This document shows positions 24,935 to 33,723 of a stretch of DNA of 64,000 bases, one piece after another. This DNA is from Bacteroidaceae bacterium (GTDB taxonomy: Bacteria > Bacteroidota > Bacteroidia > Bacteroidales > Bacteroidaceae). The notes beneath the pieces were generated by a model. That model had not been told where the DNA came from. It worked only from the letters and a program-made list of their open reading frames with translations, and made no database searches. The stretch's first letter is position 1, and every line of letters starts with the position of its first letter. The stretch covers positions 1 to 64,000 of the forward strand of contig JAFUYT010000020.1 of the NCBI GenBank assembly GCA_017470425.1. Direction: 5' to 3'. A program made the position numbers and the translations under genes.

Positions 24935-25720
24935 ATGATACAGACACAACTGCTGCAATTGCAGCCGCCATACCAGGTGATCTACTGCGGCGGCGAAGTG
25001 GGATTGCACGTGGGCACGCTCATCGTCGCCTGTGAGCAACTCGACGAGCGTGGCCTCTATCTGGGCATCGAGACGCACAGCTACCCGGTGGTGAGCTACA
25101 CGAACAAAGCACGGAGCGCGGGCTTCCGGACGCACCGCTTCGCCCCTTATGCCGAGACGGGCGAGGAGGGGGTGGTGTGGAACCGGGCAGAGCTGAGGGA
25201 TGTCTATCCGCTATGTCTGGGCACGGACGAGCGGGTGGCGCTGCAGCGTATCGACTGGCTGCGCTATGAGTTCTCCATTCCCGCGGGCGGTGCCGGGGAT
25301 TTGCCGTCGCTGTACCACATTGCCGCGCGGCTCTCGGAGCTGGGCATCGCCATCGAACTACCTGAGAAGGAGGAGATGGAGGTGCCGCAGGTGCTGGTGT
25401 ATGTGCAGGGCGAGGCTGGTGAACCGTCGTATGTCTATGGGATGTCGAAGACAGCGGTGTTCTATACGCCATGGGCATCGGTAGCGGAGATGGCCGACAG
25501 GATTGGCCGCCAGAGCCGGGATTACGAACAGCTTTACCTCGGAGATGATCAGCCGCACATCACCTTCTGCCTCGACAAGGAGTTAAGCTACAGCGATTTC
25601 TGCAGTGCTGAGGGGGAAGGAACACTGGACGAGCAGTACATGGCCATCGACCCTGAAATCCGCGAGGGGATGGAGCAGCTGGTGCAGCGGCTGAACAGCG
25701 GCGACGTATTCCCCTTCTGA
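24935..25720 (+). CDS. Hypothetical protein in the primase-like gene cluster
   Basis: 261 residues, acidic, no signal or membrane segment; not recognised. It starts MIQTQLLQLQPPYQVIYCGG and contains several Tyr-Gly motifs. It is the first of four co-oriented GC-rich genes leading to the primase-like gene. Family unknown; accessory or phage-derived function is a guess from context. Confidence 0.55.
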   Translation: MIQTQLLQLQPPYQVIYCGGEVGLHVGTLIVACEQLDERGLYLGIETHSYPVVSYTNKARSAGFRTHRFAPYAETGEEGVVWNRAELRDVYPLCLGTDERVALQRIDWLRYEFSIPAGGAGDLPSLYHIAARLSELGIAIELPEKEEMEVPQVLVYVQGEAGEPSYVYGMSKTAVFYTPWASVAEMADRIGRQSRDYEQLYLGDDQPHITFCLDKELSYSDFCSAEGEGTLDEQYMAIDPEIREGMEQLVQRLNSGDVFPF

Positions 25721-25739
25721 CCCACTTTTAGAGAATACG

Positions 25740-26270
25740 ATGGCCGAATATGTGCAGGAGATGATGTACTTCGGCACGCGCATCCGCCCTGTGGCGGACG
25801 TGGTGGCGGAGGCGATGGAGGCGGAGGATGCCTCCGTCGTGAACAACTATGTCACGTTTCTGCTGGCTCACGCCTTCGACACGCAGGACGCTGTGCTGCG
25901 CCGCCAGTGCAACGAGATCCGCCGCGCCCATGGCTGGCGACCGTTCGCAGGGCCGCCTGCCTCGGAGAACAACCTGCCGCGACCTGGACGGGGCGAGGGC
26001 GTGCCCACATGTCTGGCCACGCCCGAGGCCCGGGAGCTGTGGCGCAAGGCGCAGGTAGCGGGATGGGTGGACGAGCAGCTGCAGCCGAGGCTCTCGCGCT
26101 CGGATGCCGCGCTGCTGGCGGGAAGGATGGCCGAACTGCTGGGCATTGAGGGGTGGCGCCCCTTCGAACAGCTGTGGAGACGGCAGAACATGCGCGTGGA
26201 TTACAGCAAGGGCAACGGCAAGCAGTCGGCGTCTGACTTCATCGGCGCGCTGAACAAGAAGTTGAGGTAA
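25740..26270 (+). CDS. Hypothetical protein in the primase-like gene cluster
   Basis: 176 residues. The first 60 residues are helical and acidic (YFGTRIRPVADVVAEAMEAE), the middle is Pro/Gly-rich, and the end is basic (WRRQNMRVDYSKGNGKQSAS). Two Trp-Arg-Pro-Phe segments (GWRPF) near residues 62 and 144 suggest an internal repeat. Not recognised. Followed by a strong terminator. Confidence 0.55.
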   Translation: MAEYVQEMMYFGTRIRPVADVVAEAMEAEDASVVNNYVTFLLAHAFDTQDAVLRRQCNEIRRAHGWRPFAGPPASENNLPRPGRGEGVPTCLATPEARELWRKAQVAGWVDEQLQPRLSRSDAALLAGRMAELLGIEGWRPFEQLWRRQNMRVDYSKGNGKQSASDFIGALNKKLR

Positions 26271-26301
26271 TCGTTTAAGAATTATTCTGATACACAAGGT
26301 G

Positions 26302-26346
26302 TACCTGCTACGTGTAACGGCTACGTAGCAGGTATATTCTTTTTTA
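26302..26346 (+). terminator. Strong rho-independent terminator
   Basis: TACCTGCTACGT and ACGTAGCAGGTA form a perfect 12-base stem with a 9-base loop, followed by TATTCTTTTTT. Confidence 0.88.
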
Positions 26347-26352
26347 TGTCCC

Positions 26353-26360
26353 TACCTTTG
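26353..26360 (+). promoter_or_regulatory. -7 box before the 26493 gene
   Basis: TACCTTTG fits TAnnTTTG and follows directly after a terminator. No clear TTTG is seen at -33. The leader of about 125 bases contains an AGCCCGCTG/CAGCGGG stem near 26378-26400. Confidence 0.5.
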
Positions 26361-26492
26361 CAGCGTCAAACCACTTAAAGCCCGCTGAAAAGGCAGCGGG
26401 ATGTCGGGGCGAAGCGGAGGAGGTCTCGCGAGATTTCACGAAGAAAGGTGGCCACCCTTCCCTACATTCTCCTCGCTGAACAACGACAAGAA

Positions 26493-26879
26493 ATGAAGAA
26501 TCAAGTTTTTATCGGCAATCTCCAGATGGAGACACAGACGGTTTTCACCGAGAATGGCAACATCAACATCTATCCTTGCAACTTTGAGCTTGGGCAGCAC
26601 ATCGTCAGCGGTGGCGGCGAGGCGAGTCAGAAGGGCCGCATGGTGACCGATGGGTCGGGGACCTCACACTTCACGCCCTACGCCAAGGACAGCGGCAGCC
26701 GCTATCTTCAGCTCTTCCGCACGGCGCACGGCGAGGTGAAGGAGACGCGCCAAAGCGTCATCTTCCAACTGCGATTCCCCAAACGACTGGGCAAGGCGCT
26801 CATCGAGGCGCTCTACCGCGAAGAGGCGGACGAGCAGGCAGCGTTTATCAAGACAAGACGAGAGGAGACGCATTGGTAA
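26493..26879 (+). CDS. Hypothetical protein upstream of the primase-like gene
   Basis: 128 residues from the ATG at 26493. It begins MKNQVFIGNLQMETQTVF and is basic toward the end. No membrane segment; not recognised. Its promoter (26353) suggests that it leads a transcript with the primase-like gene 36 bases downstream. Confidence 0.6.
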   Translation: MKNQVFIGNLQMETQTVFTENGNINIYPCNFELGQHIVSGGGEASQKGRMVTDGSGTSHFTPYAKDSGSRYLQLFRTAHGEVKETRQSVIFQLRFPKRLGKALIEALYREEADEQAAFIKTRREETHW

Positions 26880-26915
26880 AATAAATCGTAAATCGTAAAA
26901 TCGCAAATTAACAAG

Positions 26916-29342
26916 ATGAGCGTACACATGATTTATTACAAGGATGGGGCGAAGCGGATGCGCCCCGTCCTCTCGCGCCCGGAGTACCTGGCGCTGAGGA
27001 ACAGCGGCGAACAGATAGCGAACGTGGCGGCGGCACGCGAGGGCGACGGGGTGGCGAAGCGGCGGCTGGTGCAGATGAACTACTCGTGTCTGCCAAATGA
27101 GGACGGCTCGCTGAAGGGGGCGAACAAGATGAGCACCTCGGTGGGCATGGACATCGACCATATCCCTGCCGAAGAGATGCAACCGCTGCGTGAGCGCATT
27201 CTCGCCAAGAAGAATGAGTTGGGGCTGCTGATGCTGGAGGTGAGCGCCCGCAGGGCGGGTTACCACCTGGTGTTCCGCCGCCGCCCGGAGTTGACGCAGG
27301 AGGAGAACCTGCGCTGGGCGAGCGAAGTGCTCGGCGTGGCCTACGATTCTTCCGCAAAGGACATCACGCGCGTGTTCTACACCACGACGGCGAGCGCGGA
27401 GGATTTGCTGTTCCTGGATGATGAGATCTTTGACCCCTCTCCCTGCTCCCCCGAGGGGGAGGGCAGTCACCATCAAGACGTGGCATCATCTCAGGCGAAA
27501 GCTGTTGAAAACACAACTTCTCATGCACAAGATGTTGAAAGCACAGCCGCGCATGCACAAGCATCGAAAAGCACAGCCGCTCTAACACATTCTGCTCCCT
27601 CCCTTGTAGGGAGGGCGGGGGGAGTGTCTGGGTCCTCTTTTCTTCTTTCCTTCAAAGGCATCCCCTACGCCTCGATCATCGCCGAGTTCTGGCGCCGCAC
27701 GGGTGGTGAACCCAGCGAGGGTGAGCGCAATAAGCGGCTGCATCAGCTGGCGGCGAATCTCCGTGCGATCTGCGACAACTCAGAGGAGTGGCTGCTGGAG
27801 CTGATGCCTCGCTACGGGCTTTCCCTTCAGGAGATGAGGAGTATCATCCATTCGGCTTGCAAGGAGCCCACGAAGGGTTCGCGTCTGATGGACCAGATCG
27901 TGACGGAGCTGGCCTCTCCGTCGGCCCCCGAAGGGGACACGGTAGAGGGCGAGGACGAAGGGATGGAAGCCCCCTCGGGGGCAGTATGGGGAGGCCGGAA
28001 GCTCCCGCAGGGCATCCGCGACAGCATCGATGCCGTAGGTCCGCAGCTGGCGATGCCGGTGGTGACGGCTGTCTGCCCCTGCATCGGGGCGCTGGCGACG
28101 GGCGTGACGCTGGACGTGCACGGGCAGAAGAGGGGGCTCAATCTGATTGCTTACATCGCCGGTGACTTCGCCAGCGGCAAGGGAAACATCGACCCCGTGG
28201 TGGATGCCTGGATGAGCGAGGTGAAGGCGCTGGATGCAATGTACCAGATGCAGGAGGACGAGTGGCGACAGAAGAAGCGCGCCGCCAAGAACAAGAAGGA
28301 GCAGCCCGAGGAGCCGAAGCTGCCCGTGCGCTGCCTGACGCTGAACAACACGGTGGCGAACCTGGCCGAGCGACTGGCGAACACCGAGGGGCGGCACGCC
28401 TTCTCGTTCACGCCCGAGGCGGACACGGTGGCGCAGAAGTGGAAGTCGGCGATGAGCGACTTCTCGGTGATGCTGCGCCAGAGCTACGACGGCACCAAGT
28501 ATGAGCGCGAGGCACGCTCGGCGGAGGCCGTGAACGTACACATCAACCGGCTGCTGTGGAACGTGGTCATGTGCGGAACGCCCGATGCCCTCTACCGTGT
28601 CGTGAACAACTACACGGATGGCTTTCAGAGCCGTATCGCCGTGGCACGCACGCCCGACAACACTTTTGCACCGCTCGAAGAGAAGCCCCATGTGCTCACC
28701 GCGCGGCAGGCGGAACGCATCCAGCAGGTGGCACATCTGCTCCCGCTGATGCAGGGCGAGGTGGTGCTGCCGAAGCTGGAAGCCAAGGGGCGCGAGTGGC
28801 TGGAGCGCATCCGCCTGGAGACGATGAAGAACGACGACAAGGTGCGCGCCCGCCAGCGCTTCCGCGTCTGCGTGACGGCACAGCGCATGACCTGCTGCCT
28901 GATGCTCTGCAAGGTCTGCGAGAGTCTCCTTCAGAAGCACGGCGTGAACGGCGCTGAAGCACACCTGAAGCAGTTCCCCAACCGCTGGAAGGAGCTCCTC
29001 CTGAAAGCGCAGACGGCGCCGCTGCTGGAGACCTTCGACATCATCGCCGACTCGCTCATGGAGAACGCCCTCCACTTCTTCCGCGACCGCATCGAGAACG
29101 CCTTCGGCAGCCGTGACTATGCGGGGTCGCAGAGTGGCGAGCGCGTGAAGCGGGGCAAGAACGACTCGATCTACGAGCGCCTGGACCCGCAGTTCACCTT
29201 CGAGCAGGCCATGCAGCAATCGGTGGCCGTCAAGGGAGCTGGCGCTGGCCGCAACACCGTGCGGCAGATGCTGAAGAACTGGCGAGGGCAGGGGCTCGTC
29301 GTCAAGACCAGCGAGGGGCAGTACCGGAAGATTCATGGTTAG
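26916..29342 (+). CDS. BT4734-like/DUF3987 primase-helicase-like protein
   Basis: 808 residues. The first ~165 residues match the BT4734-like (VirE_N) domain, with SVGMDIDHIPAEEM and a VSARRAGYHLVFRRRPELTQEENL segment as in the catalytic fold of archaeo-eukaryotic primases. A linker (~172-245) consists of repeat DNA: SPCSPEGEGS, the VENTTSHAQ/VESTAAHAQ/SKSTAAL triplicate, and APSLVGRAGGVSGSS. The DUF3987 helicase-like domain follows (GIPYASIIAEFWRRTGGEPS; ATPase-like AYIAGDFASGKGNIDP near 411-426). A second inserted element (ASPSAPEGDTVEG...EAPSGAVWGG) lies near 332-360. In Bacteroidales this protein is usually linked to HU-related and smalltalk genes; both are in this window. Confidence 0.8.
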   Translation: MSVHMIYYKDGAKRMRPVLSRPEYLALRNSGEQIANVAAAREGDGVAKRRLVQMNYSCLPNEDGSLKGANKMSTSVGMDIDHIPAEEMQPLRERILAKKNELGLLMLEVSARRAGYHLVFRRRPELTQEENLRWASEVLGVAYDSSAKDITRVFYTTTASAEDLLFLDDEIFDPSPCSPEGEGSHHQDVASSQAKAVENTTSHAQDVESTAAHAQASKSTAALTHSAPSLVGRAGGVSGSSFLLSFKGIPYASIIAEFWRRTGGEPSEGERNKRLHQLAANLRAICDNSEEWLLELMPRYGLSLQEMRSIIHSACKEPTKGSRLMDQIVTELASPSAPEGDTVEGEDEGMEAPSGAVWGGRKLPQGIRDSIDAVGPQLAMPVVTAVCPCIGALATGVTLDVHGQKRGLNLIAYIAGDFASGKGNIDPVVDAWMSEVKALDAMYQMQEDEWRQKKRAAKNKKEQPEEPKLPVRCLTLNNTVANLAERLANTEGRHAFSFTPEADTVAQKWKSAMSDFSVMLRQSYDGTKYEREARSAEAVNVHINRLLWNVVMCGTPDALYRVVNNYTDGFQSRIAVARTPDNTFAPLEEKPHVLTARQAERIQQVAHLLPLMQGEVVLPKLEAKGREWLERIRLETMKNDDKVRARQRFRVCVTAQRMTCCLMLCKVCESLLQKHGVNGAEAHLKQFPNRWKELLLKAQTAPLLETFDIIADSLMENALHFFRDRIENAFGSRDYAGSQSGERVKRGKNDSIYERLDPQFTFEQAMQQSVAVKGAGAGRNTVRQMLKNWRGQGLVVKTSEGQYRKIHG
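27433..27631. repeat. Paired palindromic element inside the primase-like gene
   Basis: Left arm 27433-27471 (GCTCCCCCGAGGGGGAGG) and right arm 27593-27631 (family A hairpin CCCTCCCTTGTAGGGAGGG) bracket a 120-base spacer. The spacer carries three imperfect 30-base repeats around GAAAGCACAGCCGC. The whole block is in frame and sits between the two domains. Confidence 0.85.
27910..27997. repeat. Family C paired element in the primase-like gene
   Basis: Arms GGCCCCCGAAGGGGACAC and GCCCCCTCGGGGGCAGTA with inverted ends GGCCTC/GAGGCC. The reading is APEGDT...EAPSGAVWGG, the same frame as the copy in ileS (30667). Confidence 0.8.
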
Positions 29343-29346
29343 GTGG

Positions 29347-29395
29347 TCAAAGTGGTCATTTGGTCATTTGGTCATTTGTCAAAATCAATTTTGAA
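29347..29395 (+). repeat. GGTCATTT direct repeats after the primase-like gene
   Basis: GTGGTCATTTGGTCATTTGG followed by TCATTTGTCAAAATC repeats the unit and flank of the block at 21880, in the same orientation, 7.5 kb away. Confidence 0.8.
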
Positions 29396-29410
29396 CTTGA
29401 AACCTTAACC

Positions 29411-29836
29411 ATGCATATCGAAAACAACCAAGAATGTTTCGTGGAGCTCTGGCTGCGGCTGGAGCACACGAGGCTCCTGCTCGCCGGGCAGTGCAAGCGG
29501 TTCTGCGCGCGTCGTGTGCTGAAGATGTGGTTCGGGCTGCGCGCCAGCGACGACTTCATCTGGGACGTGTGCCACCGCGCCACGCTGACCCTCAGCGACG
29601 AACGCGAAGACCCCATCCTCGGGTGGGACATCCTGCCGCCGCCGTCGCGCTACCCGCGCAAGCACCGCGAACTGCTCCGTGCCATCGTGGCGGTGCGGCT
29701 GGACATCACGATGTGCCAGGTGAACCTGCGCGCCCTGGACAGAGCCTACAGCGTGGCGTTCCCGCACTCGACACCGGTGAATGTGAACAAGAAGGCGAAA
29801 CTTCGCGGAGTAGCACACGGTCACATTCCTGCATAG
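29411..29836 (+). CDS. Hypothetical protein downstream of the primase-like gene
   Basis: 141 residues from the ATG at 29411, not recognised. Rich in Trp, Cys and Arg: FCARRVLKMWFGLRASDDF, GWDILPPPSRYPRKHRELL, a helix RAIVAVRLDITMCQVNLRAL, then AYSVAFPHSTPVN. A broken paralogue lies at 2577-2773, so the gene duplicates or moves within the chromosome. It follows the GGTCATTT repeats and ends at a terminator. Confidence 0.65.
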   Translation: MHIENNQECFVELWLRLEHTRLLLAGQCKRFCARRVLKMWFGLRASDDFIWDVCHRATLTLSDEREDPILGWDILPPPSRYPRKHRELLRAIVAVRLDITMCQVNLRALDRAYSVAFPHSTPVNVNKKAKLRGVAHGHIPA

Positions 29837-29842
29837 GAAGTG

Positions 29843-29879
29843 GGCGGTCAGAGAGATTCTGGCCGCCTGTTTCTTTTTG
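29843..29879 (+). terminator. Terminator after the 29411 gene
   Basis: GGCGGTCAG and CTGGCCGCC pair (one G-T) and are followed by TGTTTCTTTTT. Confidence 0.8.
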
Positions 29880-29927
29880 TTAAGCGGGCGAAATAGCGGG
29901 CGCAAGCGTTGAAAAATAATAAATTAT

Positions 29928-29958
29928 TTTGCCGTTCGGCATGATTTTACTACTTTTG
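29928..29958 (+). promoter_or_regulatory. Promoter of ileS
   Basis: TTTG at 29928-29931, exactly 19 bases, then TACTTTTG at 29951-29958: a full match to the Bacteroidetes consensus. The ileS ATG is 42 bases downstream. Confidence 0.85.
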
Positions 29959-30000
29959 CGCCGTTTTTTACAGATAGAGTTTATTGTAGATTTCAAAGAT

Positions 30001-33000
30001 ATGGCAAAGAAGTTTCCGGAATACTCCAAATTCAACCTCACAGAGGTCAATCACGAAATACTGAGCCGATGGGACGAGGAAGACCTGTTCCACCGCAGCA
30101 TCAGCGAGCGCGAGGGCTGTCCCTCCTTCGTCTTCTTCGAGGGTCCGCCCTCGGCCAACGGACACCCCGGCATCCACCACGTCCTGGCGCGCTCCATCAA
30201 GGACACCTTCTGCCGCTTCAAGACCATGAAGGGCTATCAGGTCCACCGCAAGGCGGGCTGGGACACCCACGGACTGCCCGTGGAGCTCGGCGTGGAGAAG
30301 GAGCTCGGCATCACCAAGGAGGACATCGGCAATAAGGCATCAAAGAAGTATATTTCTATTGAGAAATACAACGACAGATGTCGAAAGAACGTGATGATGT
30401 ACACCGAGGAGTGGACCGACCTCAGCCGCCGCATGGGCTACTGGGTCGATATGGAGCACCCCTACATCACCTACGACAACAAGTACATCGAGACCCTCTG
30501 GTGGCTCCTGAAGCAGCTCTACCAGAAAGGGCTCCTCTACAAGGGCTACACCATCCAGCCTTATTCGCCTGCCGCCGGCACCGGCCTCTCCAGCCACGAG
30601 CTCAACCAGCCCGGCTGCTACCGCGACGTGAAGGACACGACGGTGACGGCACAGTTCCGTGTCAAAGCCCCCCTTTCGTCCCCCGAGGGGGACACAGCAC
30701 CTCTGTCCATCATTAAGAAAGCATTAGAAGCCTCCTCGGGGGCCGTAGGGGGGGCCGCTCTCCCTATCTATATTTTGGCTTGGACCACCACGCCCTGGAC
30801 ACTGCCCTCGAACACTGCCCTCTGCGTAGGCCCCAAGATCAAGTACGTGGCTGTCAAGGGACAGAACCCATATACGAAGGAGGAGGCCATCTACATCGTC
30901 GCCGACAGCCGCAAGGATGTCTATTTCCCATGCTCTGTGTCCGGCGGTTCGTCCGCCGGAAAAGAAGACGCCGCAGCTCCCGAAATCGTCTGGGAAGGCA
31001 TGGGCACTGACCTCCTCGGCCTCCACTACGAGCAGCTCTTCCCCTGGGTGAAGCCCTGCGCACTGGAGGACGGCAAGGCCGTCGATAAGAGCGCCGATGC
31101 CTTCCGCGTCATCCCCGGCGACTACGTGACCACCGAGGACGGTACGGGCATCGTACACATCGCACCCACCTTCGGTGCCGACGATGCCAAGGTGGCCAAG
31201 GACGCCGGCATCCCCTCGCTCTTCGTCATCGACAAGGCTGGCGACACGCGACCCATGGTCGATTTCACGGGTAAGTACTTCGTGAAGGACGACATGGACG
31301 CCGCGTTCGTAGAGACCTGCGTCAACGACAGCTACTGGCACCACGCAGGCGACTTCGTCAAGAACGCCTACGACCCCAAGTACGCCGGCCTCGATGAGAA
31401 AGCACTCGCCAAGACCGAGGACCTCAACATCGTCCTCTGCATGGAGATGAAGCAGGAGGGCACCGCCTTCAAGATCGAGAAGCATGTCCACAACTATCCC
31501 CACTGCTGGCGCACCGACAAACCCGTGCTCTACTATCCCCTTGACTCGTGGTTCATCCGCAGCACAGCCGCCAAGGAGCGCATGATGGAACTCAACAAGA
31601 CCATCCTCTGGAAGCCCGAATCCACGGGCACAGGACGCTTCGGCAAATGGCTGGAGAACCTCAACGACTGGAACCTCAGCCGCAGCCGCTACTGGGGCAC
31701 ACCGCTGCCCATCTGGCGCAACAAGGAGACGCGCGAGGAGATCTGCATCGGCTCCGTGGAAGAGCTCTACAACGAGATAGAGAAGAGCGTGCGCGCAGGC
31801 GTGATGGCCTACAACCCGCTGAAGGATAAGGGCTTCGTGCCCGGTGATATGTCGCAGGAGAACTACGACCGCATCGACCTACACCGCCCCTACGTCGATG
31901 ACATCATCCTCGTAGGCGAGAGCGGACAGCCCCTGAAGCGCGAGCTCGACCTCATCGACGTGTGGTTCGACAGCGGCGCCATGCCCTACGCACAGATTCA
32001 CTATCCCTTCGAGAACAAAGATAAAGGCCCCTCTCTAACTCCCCCCGTGGGGGGGAGGACTGCATATCCTCTGGATAGCCAAGCGGAAACGAGGCTCTCC
32101 CCCCAACGGGGGGAGCGGGGAGAGGGGCGTGCCTTCCCCGCCGACTTCATCGCCGAAGGTGTCGATCAGACACGCGGTTGGTTCTTCACGCTCCACGCCA
32201 TCGCCACGATGGTCTTCGACAGCGTGTCGTACAAAGCCGTCATCTCCAACGGCCTCGTTCTCGACAAGAACGGGCTGAAGATGTCCAAGCGCCTCGGCAA
32301 TGCCATCAACCCCTTCGACAACATCGAGAAGTTCGGTAGCGACGCCGTGCGCTGGTATATGTTAACAAACTCACAACCATGGGATAATCTGAAATACGAT
32401 GAAGCAGGGGTTCAAGAGGTGAGCCGCGCCTTCTTCGGCAAGCTCTACCAGACCTATTCCTTCCTGGCGATGTACGCCAACGTCGATGGCTGGCACTTCG
32501 AGGAGCCGGAGGTTCCCATGAGTCAGCGCCCGGAGATGGACCGCTGGATCCTCTCGTCGCTCAACTCCCTCATCCGCGAGGTGGAGCAGAGCTATGAGAA
32601 CTATGAGCCCACGCGCGCCGGACGCCTCATCCAGTCGTTCGTCATCGACAACGTCTCCAACTGGTTCGTGCGCCTCTCCCGCAAGCGTTTCTGGGGTGGC
32701 GAGATGACCATCGACAAGCTCAGCGCCTACCAGACACTCTACACCTGCCTGGAGACCGTCAGCCGCCTGATGGCTCCCATCGCACCCTTCTACGCCGACC
32801 AGCTCTATAGGGATTTGCATAGCGTGCAGAGCCCCTCTCTAACTCCCCCCGAGTGTTCGGTGCTCGGCGGCTCTGCCGCCGAGGGGCTTCTCTCCGTCCA
32901 CCTCGCCACCTTCCCCGTGGCCGACGATGCCCTCATCGACAAGGAGCAGGAGTCCCGCATGGCGCTCGCACAGCAGATCACCTCGATGGTGCTCTCCCTG

Positions 33001-33681
33001 CGCAAGAAGGAGCAGATCATCGTGCGTCAGCCCCTGGCGCGCATCGCCATCCCCGCCATCGACCGCGAGCAGCAGCTCCGCATCGAAGCCGTGAAGCAGC
33101 TCATCCTCGACGAGGTCAACGTGAAGACGCTCGAATTTGTCGAGGGCGCTGGCTTGCTCACGAAGAAAGTCAAGTGCAACTTCCGCACGATGGGCAAGAA
33201 ATTCGGTAAGCTGATGAAGGACGTCAACGCCGCCGTCACAGCCCTCTCGCAGGAGCAGATCGCAGAGCTCGAGACCGGACACCTGCCCCTGACGCTCGCC
33301 ACCGGCGACGCTGTCACCATCGACCTCGAGGACGTCGAGATCTTCTCCGAGGACATCCCCGGATGGACCGTCGCCAACGAAGGCGCCCTGACCGTAGCCC
33401 TCGACATCACCGTGACCGATGAGCTCCGCAACGAAGGCTACGCCCGTGAACTGGTCAAGCGCATCCAGAACCTCCGCAAGGAGAGCGGCTTCGAGATCAC
33501 CGACCGCATCACCATCCGCCTGGCACATCATGAGCTGACAGACCGCGCCGTAGCTACCTTTGGCGACTACATCCGTGCGCAGGTCCTCGCCGAGGACATT
33601 GCCGTCGTCGATGTCGTAGAGAACCCGGTGACGCTCGACTTTGAGGACTTCAAACTCGACGTGAACATACAGAAACAATAG
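30001..33681 (+). CDS. ileS: Isoleucine--tRNA ligase with in-frame repeat insertions
   Basis: Class I aminoacyl-tRNA synthetase, 1226 residues. The HIGH-like motif is HPGIHH near residue 55, and the KMSKS motif is KMSKR near residue 760. The editing (CP1) domain contains LAWTTTPWTLPSNTALCVG, and WFDSGAMPYAQ is conserved. Four in-frame repeat-derived insertions are visible: at about residues 222-252 (SSPEGDT...ASSGAVGGA), 313-320 (SVSGGSSAG), 676-710 (PSLTPPVGGRT...QRGERGEGRA) and 943-962 (SPSLTPPECSVLGGSAAEG). They fall between conserved blocks and add roughly 100 residues. The start at ATG 30001 is fixed by the promoter, which overlaps a longer in-frame extension. Confidence 0.95.
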   Translation: MAKKFPEYSKFNLTEVNHEILSRWDEEDLFHRSISEREGCPSFVFFEGPPSANGHPGIHHVLARSIKDTFCRFKTMKGYQVHRKAGWDTHGLPVELGVEKELGITKEDIGNKASKKYISIEKYNDRCRKNVMMYTEEWTDLSRRMGYWVDMEHPYITYDNKYIETLWWLLKQLYQKGLLYKGYTIQPYSPAAGTGLSSHELNQPGCYRDVKDTTVTAQFRVKAPLSSPEGDTAPLSIIKKALEASSGAVGGAALPIYILAWTTTPWTLPSNTALCVGPKIKYVAVKGQNPYTKEEAIYIVADSRKDVYFPCSVSGGSSAGKEDAAAPEIVWEGMGTDLLGLHYEQLFPWVKPCALEDGKAVDKSADAFRVIPGDYVTTEDGTGIVHIAPTFGADDAKVAKDAGIPSLFVIDKAGDTRPMVDFTGKYFVKDDMDAAFVETCVNDSYWHHAGDFVKNAYDPKYAGLDEKALAKTEDLNIVLCMEMKQEGTAFKIEKHVHNYPHCWRTDKPVLYYPLDSWFIRSTAAKERMMELNKTILWKPESTGTGRFGKWLENLNDWNLSRSRYWGTPLPIWRNKETREEICIGSVEELYNEIEKSVRAGVMAYNPLKDKGFVPGDMSQENYDRIDLHRPYVDDIILVGESGQPLKRELDLIDVWFDSGAMPYAQIHYPFENKDKGPSLTPPVGGRTAYPLDSQAETRLSPQRGERGEGRAFPADFIAEGVDQTRGWFFTLHAIATMVFDSVSYKAVISNGLVLDKNGLKMSKRLGNAINPFDNIEKFGSDAVRWYMLTNSQPWDNLKYDEAGVQEVSRAFFGKLYQTYSFLAMYANVDGWHFEEPEVPMSQRPEMDRWILSSLNSLIREVEQSYENYEPTRAGRLIQSFVIDNVSNWFVRLSRKRFWGGEMTIDKLSAYQTLYTCLETVSRLMAPIAPFYADQLYRDLHSVQSPSLTPPECSVLGGSAAEGLLSVHLATFPVADDALIDKEQESRMALAQQITSMVLSLRKKEQIIVRQPLARIAIPAIDREQQLRIEAVKQLILDEVNVKTLEFVEGAGLLTKKVKCNFRTMGKKFGKLMKDVNAAVTALSQEQIAELETGHLPLTLATGDAVTIDLEDVEIFSEDIPGWTVANEGALTVALDITVTDELRNEGYARELVKRIQNLRKESGFEITDRITIRLAHHELTDRAVATFGDYIRAQVLAEDIAVVDVVENPVTLDFEDFKLDVNIQKQ
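30667..30757. repeat. Family C paired element in ileS
   Basis: Arms GTCCCCCGAGGGGGACAC and CCTCCTCGGGGGCCGTAG, with outer GCCCCCC/GGGGGGC. The reading is SSPEGDT...EASSGAVGG, parallel to the primase-like copy. Confidence 0.85.
30940..30960. repeat. Family E palindrome in ileS
   Basis: TCCGGCGG-TTCGT-CCGCCGGA, a perfect 21-base palindrome read as SGGSSAG after SV. Confidence 0.85.
32026..32129. repeat. Family B paired element in ileS
   Basis: Left arm CCTCTCTAACTCCCCCCGTG and right arm CTCTCCCCCCAACGGGGGGA are inverted. The spacer contains CGGAAACGAGG, as in the copies at 44183 and 46830. Here it is read in a different frame (PSLTPPVGGRT). Confidence 0.9.
32829..32887. repeat. Composite family B/E element in ileS
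   Basis: A left half-arm of family B (CCCCTCTCTAACTCCCCCCG) is joined to a family E palindrome CTCGGCGG-CTCTG-CCGCCGAG. The reading ends SVLGGSAAEG. Confidence 0.8.
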
Positions 33682-33723
33682 GAACACTCACAAACTATCT
33701 CACACAACAGCTCTATCATTATC

